A stretch of 64,000 nucleotides of DNA from Firmicutes bacterium HGW-Firmicutes-16 (GTDB taxonomy: Bacteria; Bacillota; Clostridia; Oscillospirales; Oscillospiraceae), in the NCBI GenBank assembly GCA_002841545.1, contig PGZZ01000001.1:124001-188000 (forward strand). Reading direction: 5' to 3'. The stretch's first letter is position 1. Each line of letters begins with the position of its first letter. The notes beneath the pieces are model-generated. The model was not told the DNA's origin, searched no databases, and was given only the letters and a program-made list of their open reading frames with translations. Made by a program: the position numbers and the translations under genes. Positions 51,500-61,047 of the stretch are shown here, one piece after another.

Positions 51500-52952
51500 A
51501 AAGTCTCTCCATCAGCGCGGTGAAGAAATCGATGCAGCGGTTCACGTTTGCAACGCTTATGTTTTCGTTGGTTCCATGTATCTTCCGGATATCCTCGTTG
51601 TCGATGATATACGGAGTGAAGCGGTAGATGTTTTTGCAGACTGCTTCATATTTTCTCGCGTCCGTGCTCGCCATGACGAGATATGGCACCACGATTACAT
51701 CGCCGCAAAACTCTCCGATTAAGCTCTCAATCAGACGATAAGCATTGCAATCGCAGGGCGAGAGTGCGGAGGGATCATCCAACGCTATAGGATCAAGCTT
51801 TACAGGCAGGCCCTTGAGGGTCTTCTTCATATGGTCGAGCAGCATTTCACCGTTTTCACCCGGCAGGATGCGGCAGTTGACGAAGGCCGACGATTTTTGC
51901 GGAACAACGTTCGGAGCGGGGCTGCCCTGCGCCATCGTAACCGCCATGGTCGTACGGAGCAATGCTCCGCCGGTATTCGTTTTTGAGAACATACTCAAAA
52001 ACAGAGGCTTAAAAATCCAGAGATTTGCCAGCACTACGCGGTTTACGCCTTTCATGTACGGTCCGATTCTCAAGAGAAAGTCCTTCGTGCATGATATAAG
52101 ACGCGGCTTGAAGGGATGCTCCTCCAGAAGGCAGAGCGCCTTTGCCAGAGTTCCCAGAGAAGTATGCGGCGCGGGCATTGATGCGTGTCCGCCATCCATA
52201 GTCACTGACAGGCGGATGTTGGCAAAGCCTTTTTCCCCAACACCAACCATAGCTATGGGCTTCTCTATCCCTTCGAGGACATTTGTTACGGCGCAGCCTC
52301 CCTCATCCAAGACGAAATCGAACTCAAGTCCCTCGTTTTCAAAATACTCCGCGATCTTTAGCGCACCCTCTTCGCCGTTAATCTCCTCATCATGACCAAA
52401 GGCCAGATAAATGTCCCGAGCCGGAGAAAAGTCCTTTTCGAGCAGGTGTTCCATAGCTTCCAGTGCGCCTATAAGATGCACCTTGGTATCAAGCGTGCCT
52501 CGTCCCCATACTATGCCATCGGCTATTTCGCCGCTGTAGGGCTGCTTTATCCAATCGCCCTCTGTGCCCTCCTCGACAGGTACGACATCCATGTGGGCAG
52601 TGATGAGAATCGGTTTTTCAGAAGGGCGAGGATTCTTTGTCTTTAAGCAATAAACAAGGCTGTATTTATTTATAATCGTCTTTTCACAGCACTTATGAAC
52701 GAGCGGGAACTGCTTTTCCAGCAACTTATGAAATTCGCGAAAGGCCTCGTCGTCCATTTTTCCGGCTTCGATATAGGATATCGTCGGAATACGGACGGCG
52801 TCCGCGAGCTTTGAGGGGCCCGCAAGATCATTTGATTCCACATAGCTGCTGTCGCATACAAGCTCGACAGGTTTGAAATTTCGGGTTTTTACTACGATTA
52901 TCACGACCAAAGCCATGATTAAAATGATGCATATATAAAGTATCCAAAGCAT
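51498..52952 (-). CDS. M20-family metallopeptidase, membrane-anchored (PM20D1/CPS1 type)
   Basis: Zinc peptidase/amidase. An N-terminal membrane helix (about 3-22) precedes the catalytic domain with ITAHMDVVPVEEG (metal His and Asp), WGRGTLDTKV and FGHDEEING motifs; a dimerisation lid is inserted (about 240-380). 484 residues, the long form related to vacuolar carboxypeptidase S and PM20D1, which act on N-acyl amino acids or dipeptides. It is 24 bp downstream of a YfcC transporter, so the pair may import and cleave the same compound. Confidence 0.82.
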   Translation of the reverse strand: MLWILYICIILIMALVVIIVVKTRNFKPVELVCDSSYVESNDLAGPSKLADAVRIPTISYIEAGKMDDEAFREFHKLLEKQFPLVHKCCEKTIINKYSLVYCLKTKNPRPSEKPILITAHMDVVPVEEGTEGDWIKQPYSGEIADGIVWGRGTLDTKVHLIGALEAMEHLLEKDFSPARDIYLAFGHDEEINGEEGALKIAEYFENEGLEFDFVLDEGGCAVTNVLEGIEKPIAMVGVGEKGFANIRLSVTMDGGHASMPAPHTSLGTLAKALCLLEEHPFKPRLISCTKDFLLRIGPYMKGVNRVVLANLWIFKPLFLSMFSKTNTGGALLRTTMAVTMAQGSPAPNVVPQKSSAFVNCRILPGENGEMLLDHMKKTLKGLPVKLDPIALDDPSALSPCDCNAYRLIESLIGEFCGDVIVVPYLVMASTDARKYEAVCKNIYRFTPYIIDNEDIRKIHGTNENISVANVNRCIDFFTALMERL

Positions 52953-52976
52953 TGGGGCACCTAGTTTCTATGTAAT

Positions 52977-54458
52977 TTAAAACGGCCCGTAATTAATTGC
53001 GACGCTGATAAATAAAAAGATTGCGGCAAGGGCTAACGATACCAGCTGTAATTTGATTGTCCATTTCATCCATTTAGTATACGAAACCACCGTAAGTCCC
53101 AGACAAATCAGAAGCACCGGATTTGTCGGATAAATAATATTGGAAAAACCGTCCGCAAAGCAGAAGGCGAGCACCGAGCTCTGTCTTGTGATACCCACCA
53201 AATCCGAAAGCGGAGCGATAAGAGGCATGACCAGAAATGCTTTTGCCGAGGACGAGCCGACAAACAGCTCAAGCAGGAGTATAAGCCCATATATAAGCAG
53301 AATTGCCACATAGGGGGAGGTGGACATTATCGCAGTAGCGGTGTAGTACAGAATTGTATCCATAATTCCGCCCTGGCTGATGATGAACTTGACGCTCATC
53401 GCCATCAGAATCAAGATAATTCCCGGAGCTATACCGGCGATTGCCCTGCCTATTATTTTCATTCTTTCTTTGATTGGAATTCCGGCAATAGTCGAAGACA
53501 CGAGCCCTCCGACTAGGAAGAGCAGTCCGATAATCGGAAGAGTCAAATCGGACAGTACGGAAATAAATGAAGCGAGTATGATTGAGGCAAATATCAACAC
53601 CACAAAAGCACCGAAAGCAAGGGTCGCGGTCTTTAGCTTTTTGTAATCCTCCGGTGTTTTTTGGTTTAGCACCTGCTCCAAGCTGTCAATATTCCTATAT
53701 TTTTCACGCAGGGAGGCGTCCTCACCGTAAACCAGAGATTTCTCCGGATTTTTTTCGATCTTGCGCGCGTATCGGAACAGGAACAAGAACACAACGGCGT
53801 AAAAAATGATGAAAATAATCACACGAAAACCGGAACCGGAGTATAAGGGAAGGTCTGAAATTTCCTGAGTGATTGCAATTGAAAAAGGATTCGTTATGGC
53901 TGCCGTAAAGCCAAAGCAGGAGGCGAGCATACTCATGCCCAGACCCACGAGCGAATCCCAGCCGAGACAATACGCCACAGCGATTATTATAGGCACCAAA
54001 GCGATGTTTTCCTCAAAGGTTCCGAGGACTGCGCCGAGCAGCATAAAGAAAAACACAATAATCGCCATCAGCAGATATTTCATATTGCTGAATTTCTTGA
54101 CTATTTTAGAAATAAACAGCGACATGATATCGCTTTTCTCCAAGAGCGAAAACGCTATGCTGACGGCGAGAAGGAAGAAAATGATAACGATAATAACCGC
54201 GCCATCAGAGCTTCCCAGCACCTCCACGGGAGCTGTGAACCAACGGTATATGGGAAGCTTCGCGACTTCCGTTAATTGAAAGGAGTTCGAAACGAGTATC
54301 TCTTTTCCGTCTACGATTTGACGGGCATAGCTGCCTGTCGGAACCACCCTTGTCAGTATCCCGACGGTGATTATCAGCAGCAGAAGAATGGAGAAAGCTA
54401 TTATAAATGTTCTTTTCCCAATCTTTATCGATGCTTCTTCGCGCGTATTTTCTGCCAT
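52977..54458 (-). CDS. YfcC-family transporter
   Basis: Polytopic membrane protein with about 12-13 hydrophobic segments, matching the YfcC group of the DcuC superfamily. Marked motifs: VVPTGSYARQ near residue 45, LGAVLGTFEENIALVPI, GLGMSMLASCFGFTAAITNPFSIAI, and SSSAKAFLVMPLIAPLSDLVGI. 493 residues. ATG 54458 follows GGAGG. Relatives are annotated as arginine/ornithine antiporters or C4-dicarboxylate carriers, without proof. Followed by an M20 peptidase gene. Confidence 0.8.
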   Translation of the reverse strand: MAENTREEASIKIGKRTFIIAFSILLLLIITVGILTRVVPTGSYARQIVDGKEILVSNSFQLTEVAKLPIYRWFTAPVEVLGSSDGAVIIVIIFFLLAVSIAFSLLEKSDIMSLFISKIVKKFSNMKYLLMAIIVFFFMLLGAVLGTFEENIALVPIIIAVAYCLGWDSLVGLGMSMLASCFGFTAAITNPFSIAITQEISDLPLYSGSGFRVIIFIIFYAVVFLFLFRYARKIEKNPEKSLVYGEDASLREKYRNIDSLEQVLNQKTPEDYKKLKTATLAFGAFVVLIFASIILASFISVLSDLTLPIIGLLFLVGGLVSSTIAGIPIKERMKIIGRAIAGIAPGIILILMAMSVKFIISQGGIMDTILYYTATAIMSTSPYVAILLIYGLILLLELFVGSSSAKAFLVMPLIAPLSDLVGITRQSSVLAFCFADGFSNIIYPTNPVLLICLGLTVVSYTKWMKWTIKLQLVSLALAAIFLFISVAINYGPF

Positions 54459-54667
54459 GGTGTCCTCCAAGCTCAGCCGTTTTCCTTACCGAATTTGATA
54501 TGCTGTCATTATTTACTATTTGAAATTATTATAAGAATTTAATTCGATAAAGTCAATCACAACTTGGGTTCACAGCATAGACTAGGTATAGGTATTGTGA
54601 CACGTGTTCAAATTTTTTCCTCTCAGCTCATCAAACGTTACATACATTTATACCATTACGAATGTTA

Positions 54668-54696
54668 TTGACATACAATAGAACAGCTGTTATAAT
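54668..54696 (+). promoter_or_regulatory. Full-consensus promoter upstream of the 98-residue gene
   Basis: TTGACA-N17-TATAAT, both boxes perfect. Start near 54703. Downstream GCATAC/GTATGC arms around 54720-54745 could be an operator. No other gene is seen in 54471-54815. Confidence 0.75.
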
Positions 54697-54815
54697 CAAG
54701 GCACAAAGATATACAACTTGCATACATATTATACGAATTGTATGCGCGCAATTGGGCATATTTCACATTTGCTCAGAAACACATCAAATCTATACCGTAG
54801 GGGGCGGAATGAACA

Positions 54816-55112
54816 ATGAATAAATATGACGAACTTATTAACTCGCTACAAAACTGTAAGAATGTTCCTAACGACTGCGACCACTCGGTATTTGAACAAA
54901 CCGTTGAAGCAATTAAGGCCCTTCAATCCGTCTTGGACGAAAAGCAGAAGCAGCTTGATGTGGCTCTTGATGATTTGGCAAAATGCAGTGAATGCAAACA
55001 TTGTTCAAACCTAGACCGATGCAGTATACGCCGGATAGAACGCACTTTAGCTTACGGCAAATGCCGCGACTGGCAATGGAGAGGCACTAATACGGCAGAC
55101 AAAGCCAGCTGA
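54816..55112 (+). CDS. Small CxxC-containing protein, unknown
   Basis: 98 residues. A helical N-terminal half (to about 55, ending EKQKQLDVALDDLAK) leads to KCSECKHCSNLDRCSIRR, a cluster of four cysteines that could hold zinc. Similar architecture is seen in phage-like small proteins, but no other phage gene is nearby. GGGGGCGG precedes the ATG. Served by a full-consensus promoter. Function unknown. Confidence 0.6.
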   Translation: MNKYDELINSLQNCKNVPNDCDHSVFEQTVEAIKALQSVLDEKQKQLDVALDDLAKCSECKHCSNLDRCSIRRIERTLAYGKCRDWQWRGTNTADKAS

Positions 55113-55216
55113 TACATTAATACCATGCCATAACCCGTGTTTCCGGTCCATTTTTCTTGTCTCCTTTTATTTTCTATATTTGTCCTACTTTCTCCATGTG
55201 TATGTCCTCCTAAGGA

Positions 55217-55258
55217 TATCCCTTCACAGAGTAATTCTGCGAAGGGATGTTCTTTTTT
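55217..55258 (+). terminator. Terminator after the 98-residue gene
   Basis: 12-bp stem with one mismatch (55217-55229 region with 55237-55249) and a strong T-run. The rest of 55113-55486 shows nothing I can name. Confidence 0.7.
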
Positions 55259-55486
55259 GCGTCCGACTCCTGATACGGATCGACGTTATCTATACCCTGT
55301 TTTCGCTCGCGTTTATGCTGTGACCTATGGGCATTGACTTGCAGATATATTGCATTTATACTTTTTTAAGCGATTGTTTTTTACGGCCTATTATTTTGAC
55401 TTTTAAAAATGGTTGCATCCTCAAATGTAAAACATCAGATTATGACACAATATATTTAAAACCCGTAATCATACAAGGAGGTTTTC

Positions 55487-55924
55487 ATGCGTATATTAAT
55501 TGATGCTGACGGTTGCCCTGTGGTGGACATAGCCGTTCATATGGCGACAGAGCACAATATCGAATGCTTCATACTTTGCGACACTTCACACGTTTTTGAT
55601 AAGGATGGAGCAACCACACTGACTTTTTCAAAAGGGGCAGACAGCGTCGATTATGCTCTCGTCAACCGTGTTTTGGCCGGAGATATCGTCATTACTCAAG
55701 ATTACGGACTTGCCGCAATGTGCCTGTCCAGAAATGCCGTGGTCATCAATCAGGACGGTATGGAATATACTGCCGACAACATTGATTCTCTTCTGCTCGC
55801 ACGCCATACTGCTAAAAAAATTCGCAGCTCCGGCGGCAGATTAAAAGGTCCATCAAAGAGAACAGCGCTTCAGGACGAGAGCTTTAAGACAGAGCTCGCA
55901 CATCTTTTGGATAATCCGAAATAG
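55487..55924 (+). CDS. YaiI/YqxD-family (DUF188) protein
   Basis: 145 residues, NYN/PIN-like nuclease-fold family: ILIDADGCPVVDIAV at the start (acidic metal site), a FILCDTSHVF strand, GADSVDYALVNRVLAGDIVITQDYGLA with conserved Asp residues, and GRLKGPSKRT near the end. Members are conserved in bacteria but have no proven role; the fold suggests RNA or DNA cleavage. AAGGAGG precedes the ATG. Confidence 0.85.
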   Translation: MRILIDADGCPVVDIAVHMATEHNIECFILCDTSHVFDKDGATTLTFSKGADSVDYALVNRVLAGDIVITQDYGLAAMCLSRNAVVINQDGMEYTADNIDSLLLARHTAKKIRSSGGRLKGPSKRTALQDESFKTELAHLLDNPK

Positions 55925-56128
55925 ATAGGTGTGCCTTTGAAGGGGATGAAAACATTAATTTCTCAGGAATTTGTGGATATTAATAAATATCATTCCATGA
56001 CCCGAGGAATTCCGATGAGCTCTGACTCGCTTTGAAAAAGTCGGTTTAATCCTCATGTTGTTAAAAAATATCCGGATCAAAAAAGGAGGGATGCGCCTGA
56101 TTTTGCTGATGCAAAGAGCTAAATGTTG

Positions 56129-56137
56129 TGTTATAAT
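56129..56137 (+). promoter_or_regulatory. Extended -10 promoter for the sugar transporter operon
   Basis: TGTTATAAT, with no good -35 box; start near 56144. The rest of 55925-56218 holds no gene. Confidence 0.4.
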
Positions 56138-56218
56138 ACTTAAAATGTATGCATTATTTGTCTGTATTTTGTCGTTAATTATAGCAGCGTATATTGCAGC
56201 AAGGGGAGGAAATATTTG

Positions 56219-57631
56219 ATGGATAAGAGCGCAAAATCAAATCGCTACTTTTTTGGCCTCGGCACAGTGGGAAGAGATATGCTCTACTCATTGGTAAGCA
56301 TGTATCTGATATATTATTTAACCGAGATACTGAATTTGCCCGACTCCACTATGTGGTGGATGGCTGGCGTATTCACTGTTCTGCGAGTATTTGATGCCTT
56401 TAATGACCCGATCATGGGCTTTCTGGTCGACAACACACACTCGCGCTTCGGCAAATTCAAGCCATGGATAGCTATAGGCGGCGTCATCGGCGGTATTTTT
56501 ACGGTACTCATGTTTACCGACTTTGGCCTCAGGGGCACTTTGTACATAGTCGTATTTGTAATAATTTATCTTCTCTGGGATCTCACTTACGGAGCCAACG
56601 ACATCGCCTATTGGTCAATGCTCCCCTCGCTGTCATTAGATCAGAAGGAGCGTGAAAAAACCGGCGCCTTCGCCCGCATATGCGCAAATGTCGGCTTGTT
56701 CACCTGCGTCGTAGGGATTATGCCGCTGACGGAATGGATTTCATTAAAATTAGGTGGAGACCCTTCGGCAATCGTGGACTCTATGGCAAAACAGGCGTGG
56801 TTCATATTTGCCGTTGCGATCGTTCTAATCACCTTGGCTTTTCTATGCTTCACGCTGTTTGGAGTCAAGGAAAACAGAGCTATTGTCAATAAGCAGGACA
56901 ACACCTCACTCAAAGAGATGTTCGGAGTGCTTTTCAAAAACGACCAGCTTCTGTTCACAGCCATCTCAATGGCGCTGTTCATGATAGGCTACTGCACCAC
57001 CACGAGCTTCGGAGTGTATTTTTTCAAGTACGCATATAAAAACGCAGATATGTATTCCGTGTTTGCGGGCGTATTGGGTATATCCCAGCTTGCTGCACTG
57101 GCTGCTTTCCCTCTCTTTTCAAAAAAGCACAACCGCAAGCAGCTCTATACGGCGGCGACGGTTCTCGTCGTTTTAGGATATATCGTCTTTTTCTTCGCTC
57201 CGATGAATATGGTGGTAATAGGTCTCGCGGGTGTTCTAATCTTTGTAGGCCAAGCCTTCATTCAGCTACTCATGCTCATGTTCCTGACCGACACAATCGA
57301 GTATGGGCAGCTTAAGCTCGGCAAACGAAATGAGAGCATTACATTTTCTGTTCAGCCCTTTATCAACAAAATCGGCGGAGCGCTTGCGAGCGGTGTTGTG
57401 ACGGTTACGCTCATCATTTCAGGTATCAATTCCGCGGTCACGCCTAACGACGTCACAGCCGGAGGCCTTCTCACGATGAAGCTGGCTATGCTGATATTCC
57501 CCCTAATTTCTATCGTCGCTGGCTATTTGGTTTACCTCTTTAAATTCAAGATTGACAAAGAGATGTTTGATAAAATCATCTCTGAACTCGGCGAACGTGG
57601 AGACCTCAATTTATCCGTAAAGGAAAAATAA
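56219..57631 (+). CDS. GPH-family (MelB-like) sugar:cation symporter
   Basis: Twelve-segment membrane transporter of the glycoside-pentoside-hexuronide family, using a sodium or proton gradient. Motifs: RVFDAFNDPIMGFLVDNTHSRFGKFKPWI (family loop with conserved Asp), TYGANDIAYWSMLPSLSLD, and GKRNESITFSVQPFINKIGGALASG. 470 residues. ATG 56219 follows AGGGGAGGA; TTG 56216 would add one residue. It is 5 bp before a GH13 glucosidase, so the substrate is probably a gluco-oligosaccharide or disaccharide. Confidence 0.88.
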   Translation: MDKSAKSNRYFFGLGTVGRDMLYSLVSMYLIYYLTEILNLPDSTMWWMAGVFTVLRVFDAFNDPIMGFLVDNTHSRFGKFKPWIAIGGVIGGIFTVLMFTDFGLRGTLYIVVFVIIYLLWDLTYGANDIAYWSMLPSLSLDQKEREKTGAFARICANVGLFTCVVGIMPLTEWISLKLGGDPSAIVDSMAKQAWFIFAVAIVLITLAFLCFTLFGVKENRAIVNKQDNTSLKEMFGVLFKNDQLLFTAISMALFMIGYCTTTSFGVYFFKYAYKNADMYSVFAGVLGISQLAALAAFPLFSKKHNRKQLYTAATVLVVLGYIVFFFAPMNMVVIGLAGVLIFVGQAFIQLLMLMFLTDTIEYGQLKLGKRNESITFSVQPFINKIGGALASGVVTVTLIISGINSAVTPNDVTAGGLLTMKLAMLIFPLISIVAGYLVYLFKFKIDKEMFDKIISELGERGDLNLSVKEK

Positions 57632-57636
57632 AGGAT

Positions 57637-59520
57637 ATGCTAACAAAAAATAGCAGTGTAAAAGAGCTTTACGCACATCCTGTCGGAAGGGACATTCTTA
57701 GAAAAGCTCTGCTTCTGGTCGGTAAAAACGATAAGCTGGTCCGAAATCCGTTAATTAGTGCAATTAAGCTGAAACTTCTACCGAAGCTTTCCGGCGGCAA
57801 GGTTAGCATGGGTTTCATCGATGCACTGCTTGAAATCCTTAACGGAGAGCCGGATACGCCCCGAAAGTACGACGGAAATGAAACCCCCGCATGGTGGAAG
57901 GAAGCCGTATTTTATCAGATTTATCCCCGCAGCTTCAAGGACTCAAACGGGGACGGTATCGGCGATTTGCGCGGCATTACGGAGAAGCTTGATTATCTGA
58001 AGGAACTCGGAGTTGACGCGATATGGCTTTCGCCGGTCTACGATTCTCCGAACGACGACAACGGCTATGATATACGCGATTACCGCAAAATAATGGCGGA
58101 GTTCGGCACCATGGAGGACTTCGACGAGCTGCTCGAGGGAGTCCACACAAGGGGCATGCGCCTTATCATGGATTTGGTCGTGAACCACACCTCCGACGAG
58201 CACGAGTGGTTTAAAAAAGCCGTGGCGGAACCCGACTCCAAGTATGGGGACTACTATATATTCCGTGATGAGCCGAACAACTGGAACTCGTTTTTCAGCG
58301 GAAGCGCGTGGCGCTGGATTGAGGAGCGGGGGCAGTACGCACTGCACCTGTTTTCGAACAAGCAGATGGATTTGAACTGGGAGAATCCCGACGTGCGCCA
58401 TGAGGTCAAGGAGCTTGTGCGTTGGTGGCTGGAGAAGGGCGTCGACGGTTTCCGTATGGACGTCATTAACTACATTTCAAAGCGTCCCGGTCTTCCGGAC
58501 GGCGACAAGCTGATAGGTGTGCTGACTAACTTTACCGGCATGGAGCACTACTATTACGGACCGAGGCTGCACGAGTATCTGCGCGAACTGAAAAGCAGGG
58601 CATTCTCTCCCTATAATGCCTTTACGGTCGGCGAAACCCCCGGCATAGGCATGGAGATGTCGAAGCTGCTGACCGCCGATTACCGCGAGGAGCTTGACAT
58701 GGTGTTTTCCTTCGACCAGCTTGAGACTCCGGGGCACATCCGCTTTGACGACTACAAGTACGATCTCAACTACTATAAAGAATACATTACGGACTGGATG
58801 GAAAACTACGGCGCGCATTGCCGGATGGCGCTGTTTTATGAGAACCATGACAATCCTCGCATAGTGTCGAAGGTGAACCCTGATCCGCAGTATAGAAGTG
58901 TTCTAGCGAAGCTGCTCGCTACAATGCTCATGACGCTCAAGGGAACCCCTTTTGTATTCCAGGGTCAGGAGCTCGGAATGGTCAATAGCGATTTTTCATC
59001 GATGGGCGAGCTTCGTGACGTCGAGAGTCTCAACTATTATACCGAGCTGAAAAAAACAATGAATGAAAAGGACGCATTTAAAAAGATTCTAGCTGGCAGC
59101 CGCGACCATGCGCGTGTTCCGATGCAATGGACGCCCGGGGCTAATGCGGGCTTTTCGGAGGCAGAGCCGTGGATAGACGGAGGACGTGACTGCGAGGCTT
59201 GCAACGCGGCTGTGCAAGCGGAGGATAAAGATTCTGTGCTTAACTACCACCGCGAGCTTATAAGTCTCAGAAAAAAACACGCCGCGCTTATTTACGGAGA
59301 CATCAGCATCGTTAACAAAAATGAAAAGGATCTGTTCACCTACTGGCGCACAGACGGAAATGAGAGCTTCTATATCGAGTGCAATCTTGGAAGCGCAATG
59401 AAAAAGCGAAAAGATATCCTGCCAAATGCTTCTCGTATACTTGGAAATTACTCGGACGCTCCGGAAAAGCTTCTCAGACCCTATGAAGCAGTCGTCTGGA
59501 GGACAGACCGGAACGGGTAA
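57637..59520 (+). CDS. GH13 alpha-glucosidase (oligo-1,6-glucosidase type) with N-terminal extension
   Basis: Hydrolyses alpha-glucosidic links in the cytoplasm. The catalytic barrel starts at about residue 86 (WWKEAVFYQIYPRSF); nucleophile Asp275 is in GFRMDVIN, acid/base Glu333 in VGETPG, and stabilising Asp405 in ENHDNPR. DLVVNHTSDEHEW is the other conserved block. 627 residues, longer than the usual 550-560 because of an 85-residue N-terminal region (TKNSSVKELYAHPVGRDIL and on) with an unrecognised, helical look. No signal peptide. Couples to the GPH symporter; substrate (isomaltose, maltose, trehalose or other) unsure. Confidence 0.88.
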   Translation: MLTKNSSVKELYAHPVGRDILRKALLLVGKNDKLVRNPLISAIKLKLLPKLSGGKVSMGFIDALLEILNGEPDTPRKYDGNETPAWWKEAVFYQIYPRSFKDSNGDGIGDLRGITEKLDYLKELGVDAIWLSPVYDSPNDDNGYDIRDYRKIMAEFGTMEDFDELLEGVHTRGMRLIMDLVVNHTSDEHEWFKKAVAEPDSKYGDYYIFRDEPNNWNSFFSGSAWRWIEERGQYALHLFSNKQMDLNWENPDVRHEVKELVRWWLEKGVDGFRMDVINYISKRPGLPDGDKLIGVLTNFTGMEHYYYGPRLHEYLRELKSRAFSPYNAFTVGETPGIGMEMSKLLTADYREELDMVFSFDQLETPGHIRFDDYKYDLNYYKEYITDWMENYGAHCRMALFYENHDNPRIVSKVNPDPQYRSVLAKLLATMLMTLKGTPFVFQGQELGMVNSDFSSMGELRDVESLNYYTELKKTMNEKDAFKKILAGSRDHARVPMQWTPGANAGFSEAEPWIDGGRDCEACNAAVQAEDKDSVLNYHRELISLRKKHAALIYGDISIVNKNEKDLFTYWRTDGNESFYIECNLGSAMKKRKDILPNASRILGNYSDAPEKLLRPYEAVVWRTDRNG

Positions 59521-59526
59521 AGCACC

Positions 59527-59589
59527 ATAAGCATTTAATAAAGAGAGCGCCGGATTAAAAATCCGGCGCTCTCTTTATTAAATGCTTAT
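59527..59589. terminator. Bidirectional terminator with a 29-bp perfect stem
   Basis: Arms 59527-59555 and 59561-59589 are perfect complements around TAAAA. It covers the end of the GH13 operon and the last codon of cheV on the other strand. Confidence 0.9.
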
Positions 59590-60500
59590 TTCGTCAGGCT
59601 GTCAATAATATCAACAAGCTGTCCTATTTCGGGCTTTGTAATTTGCTCATCCGCGCCAAGCTCTTTGCCCTTGATGCGCATTTCTTCGCTGATTAACGAA
59701 GAGAAAATTACCAGAGGAATATGCTTTAGTTTTTTATCGGTTTTTACGAGCTTCGTAAGTCTATGCCCATCCATCAAGGGCATTTCGATATCTGTTATTA
59801 TGCATGACAGTGAGCTATCAATATTATTCTCGCTGTCGCGCAGTTCACACAGATAGTCCCAGGCTTCCTGTCCATTATCGAGCTTTACAGTCTGGATATA
59901 GCCCGCTTTATGCAGTGATTCAATAATCATTTTTGATAGAAGCAGCGAATCCTCGACTACCAATATATGTTTATCGTTACGCGAAATACTACCGAGGTCG
60001 GAAATTTTTAATATATTCAAGCCTTTTTCGGGGCAAATCTCAGTAATGATAGCCTCGAAATCAATTATCGTAATGAGCTTTTTTTCATGCTCCACAATTC
60101 CGGTTGCGACGCCCTCTTTGCCACCAAAAATCACAGGGTCAGGCTTTTTCATTTGAGCACATGAAATTCGGTCAATTCCAACGACAGTATGCACATGAAA
60201 AGCATATTCGCTGTTGTTAAAACCCGCAATGATGAAAATGTCTCGCTCAGGCTTCTCGGCCTCCGCAAGACCCAGAAAAGCAGGGAGATTTATCACCGTC
60301 AAGACCTTATCTCTGGGTTTAAATATTCCTTCAATGTATTCGTTTGATTTTTGAATATGGACCAACGTTTCGATTTTCATTATCTCACGGACTTTGGCAA
60401 CGTTGATACCAAACAACTGGCTGCCAATTGTAAACTCCATGATTTCCAGTTCATTTATGCCCGATTCCAGAAGTATTTCCGGCTGCCTACTTTCATTCAT
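59586..60500 (-). CDS. cheV: Chemotaxis protein CheV
   Basis: CheW-like coupling domain (about 15-155: EFTIGSQLFGINVAKVREIM, ATGIVEHEKKLITIIDFEAI) fused to a response-regulator receiver domain (about 175-300: HILVVEDSLLLSKM with acidic pair, phospho-acceptor Asp in CIITDIEMPLMDG, and the KPE end). It couples receptors to the CheA kinase and adapts by phosphorylation. 304 residues. ATG 60500 has AGAAGGG 10 nt upstream. Last gene of a flagellar/chemotaxis cluster. Confidence 0.92.
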   Translation of the reverse strand: MNESRQPEILLESGINELEIMEFTIGSQLFGINVAKVREIMKIETLVHIQKSNEYIEGIFKPRDKVLTVINLPAFLGLAEAEKPERDIFIIAGFNNSEYAFHVHTVVGIDRISCAQMKKPDPVIFGGKEGVATGIVEHEKKLITIIDFEAIITEICPEKGLNILKISDLGSISRNDKHILVVEDSLLLSKMIIESLHKAGYIQTVKLDNGQEAWDYLCELRDSENNIDSSLSCIITDIEMPLMDGHRLTKLVKTDKKLKHIPLVIFSSLISEEMRIKGKELGADEQITKPEIGQLVDIIDSLTK

Positions 60501-60558
60501 ATACAATCGACCCTTCTCATTAATATATCTGTACGATTTTTCCGATATTATCTGCTAT

Positions 60559-61047
60559 TCAGAATGACCATTCTCCCATATTAACGGATTTAACTCTCAT
60601 AATGCCTTCATCTGAATCAAAATAAACCGTTCTTCCGTAATTTTTCCCAGTGTCCTCTGCGACAACCGGAATCCGGAGCCTATATAGCTCTTGCTTAACT
60701 GCAATCACATTCCGCTCACCAATGCCAGCCAGAGATAAATTGCTCAGATTACTGAACATCTGTGCTCCGCCTGCTATCTTTGCCCTTATGCGGACTTTCA
60801 TTGCGCCGTTACTCAACATTTTCTGCAAAAGAATTTCAATCGCTGCATCAGCAAACTTTTCGCGAACCGTATTGGAATTCGAAAAATCCGCTATAGTTGG
60901 CAGCATAATATGAGACAGACCGGCAATTTTTGAGAGCGGGTCATAAAGGCAAATACCGACGCACGATCCCAACGCATATGTGACAAGAACATCGCCCTTC
61001 TGTGCAATATTTAGATCCGATATACCGACTACTATTGGTTTGCTCAT
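60559..61047 (-). CDS. cheD: Chemoreceptor glutamine deamidase CheD
   Basis: Deamidates glutamines of methyl-accepting chemotaxis proteins and is regulated by CheC. Catalytic Cys29 in ALGSCVGICLYD and His46 in GLSHIMLP are present; GGAQMF and the V(I)AEDTGKNYGRTVYFD C-terminal motif follow. 162 residues. ATG overlaps the cheC stop by 4 bp, so the pair is translationally coupled, as befits partner proteins. Confidence 0.94.
   Translation of the reverse strand: MSKPIVVGISDLNIAQKGDVLVTYALGSCVGICLYDPLSKIAGLSHIMLPTIADFSNSNTVREKFADAAIEILLQKMLSNGAMKVRIRAKIAGGAQMFSNLSNLSLAGIGERNVIAVKQELYRLRIPVVAEDTGKNYGRTVYFDSDEGIMRVKSVNMGEWSF

Noticed and set aside
51745-52395. Plus-strand frame of 216 codons opposite the M20 peptidase
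   Set aside because: Antisense shadow; the minus strand encodes all peptidase motifs.
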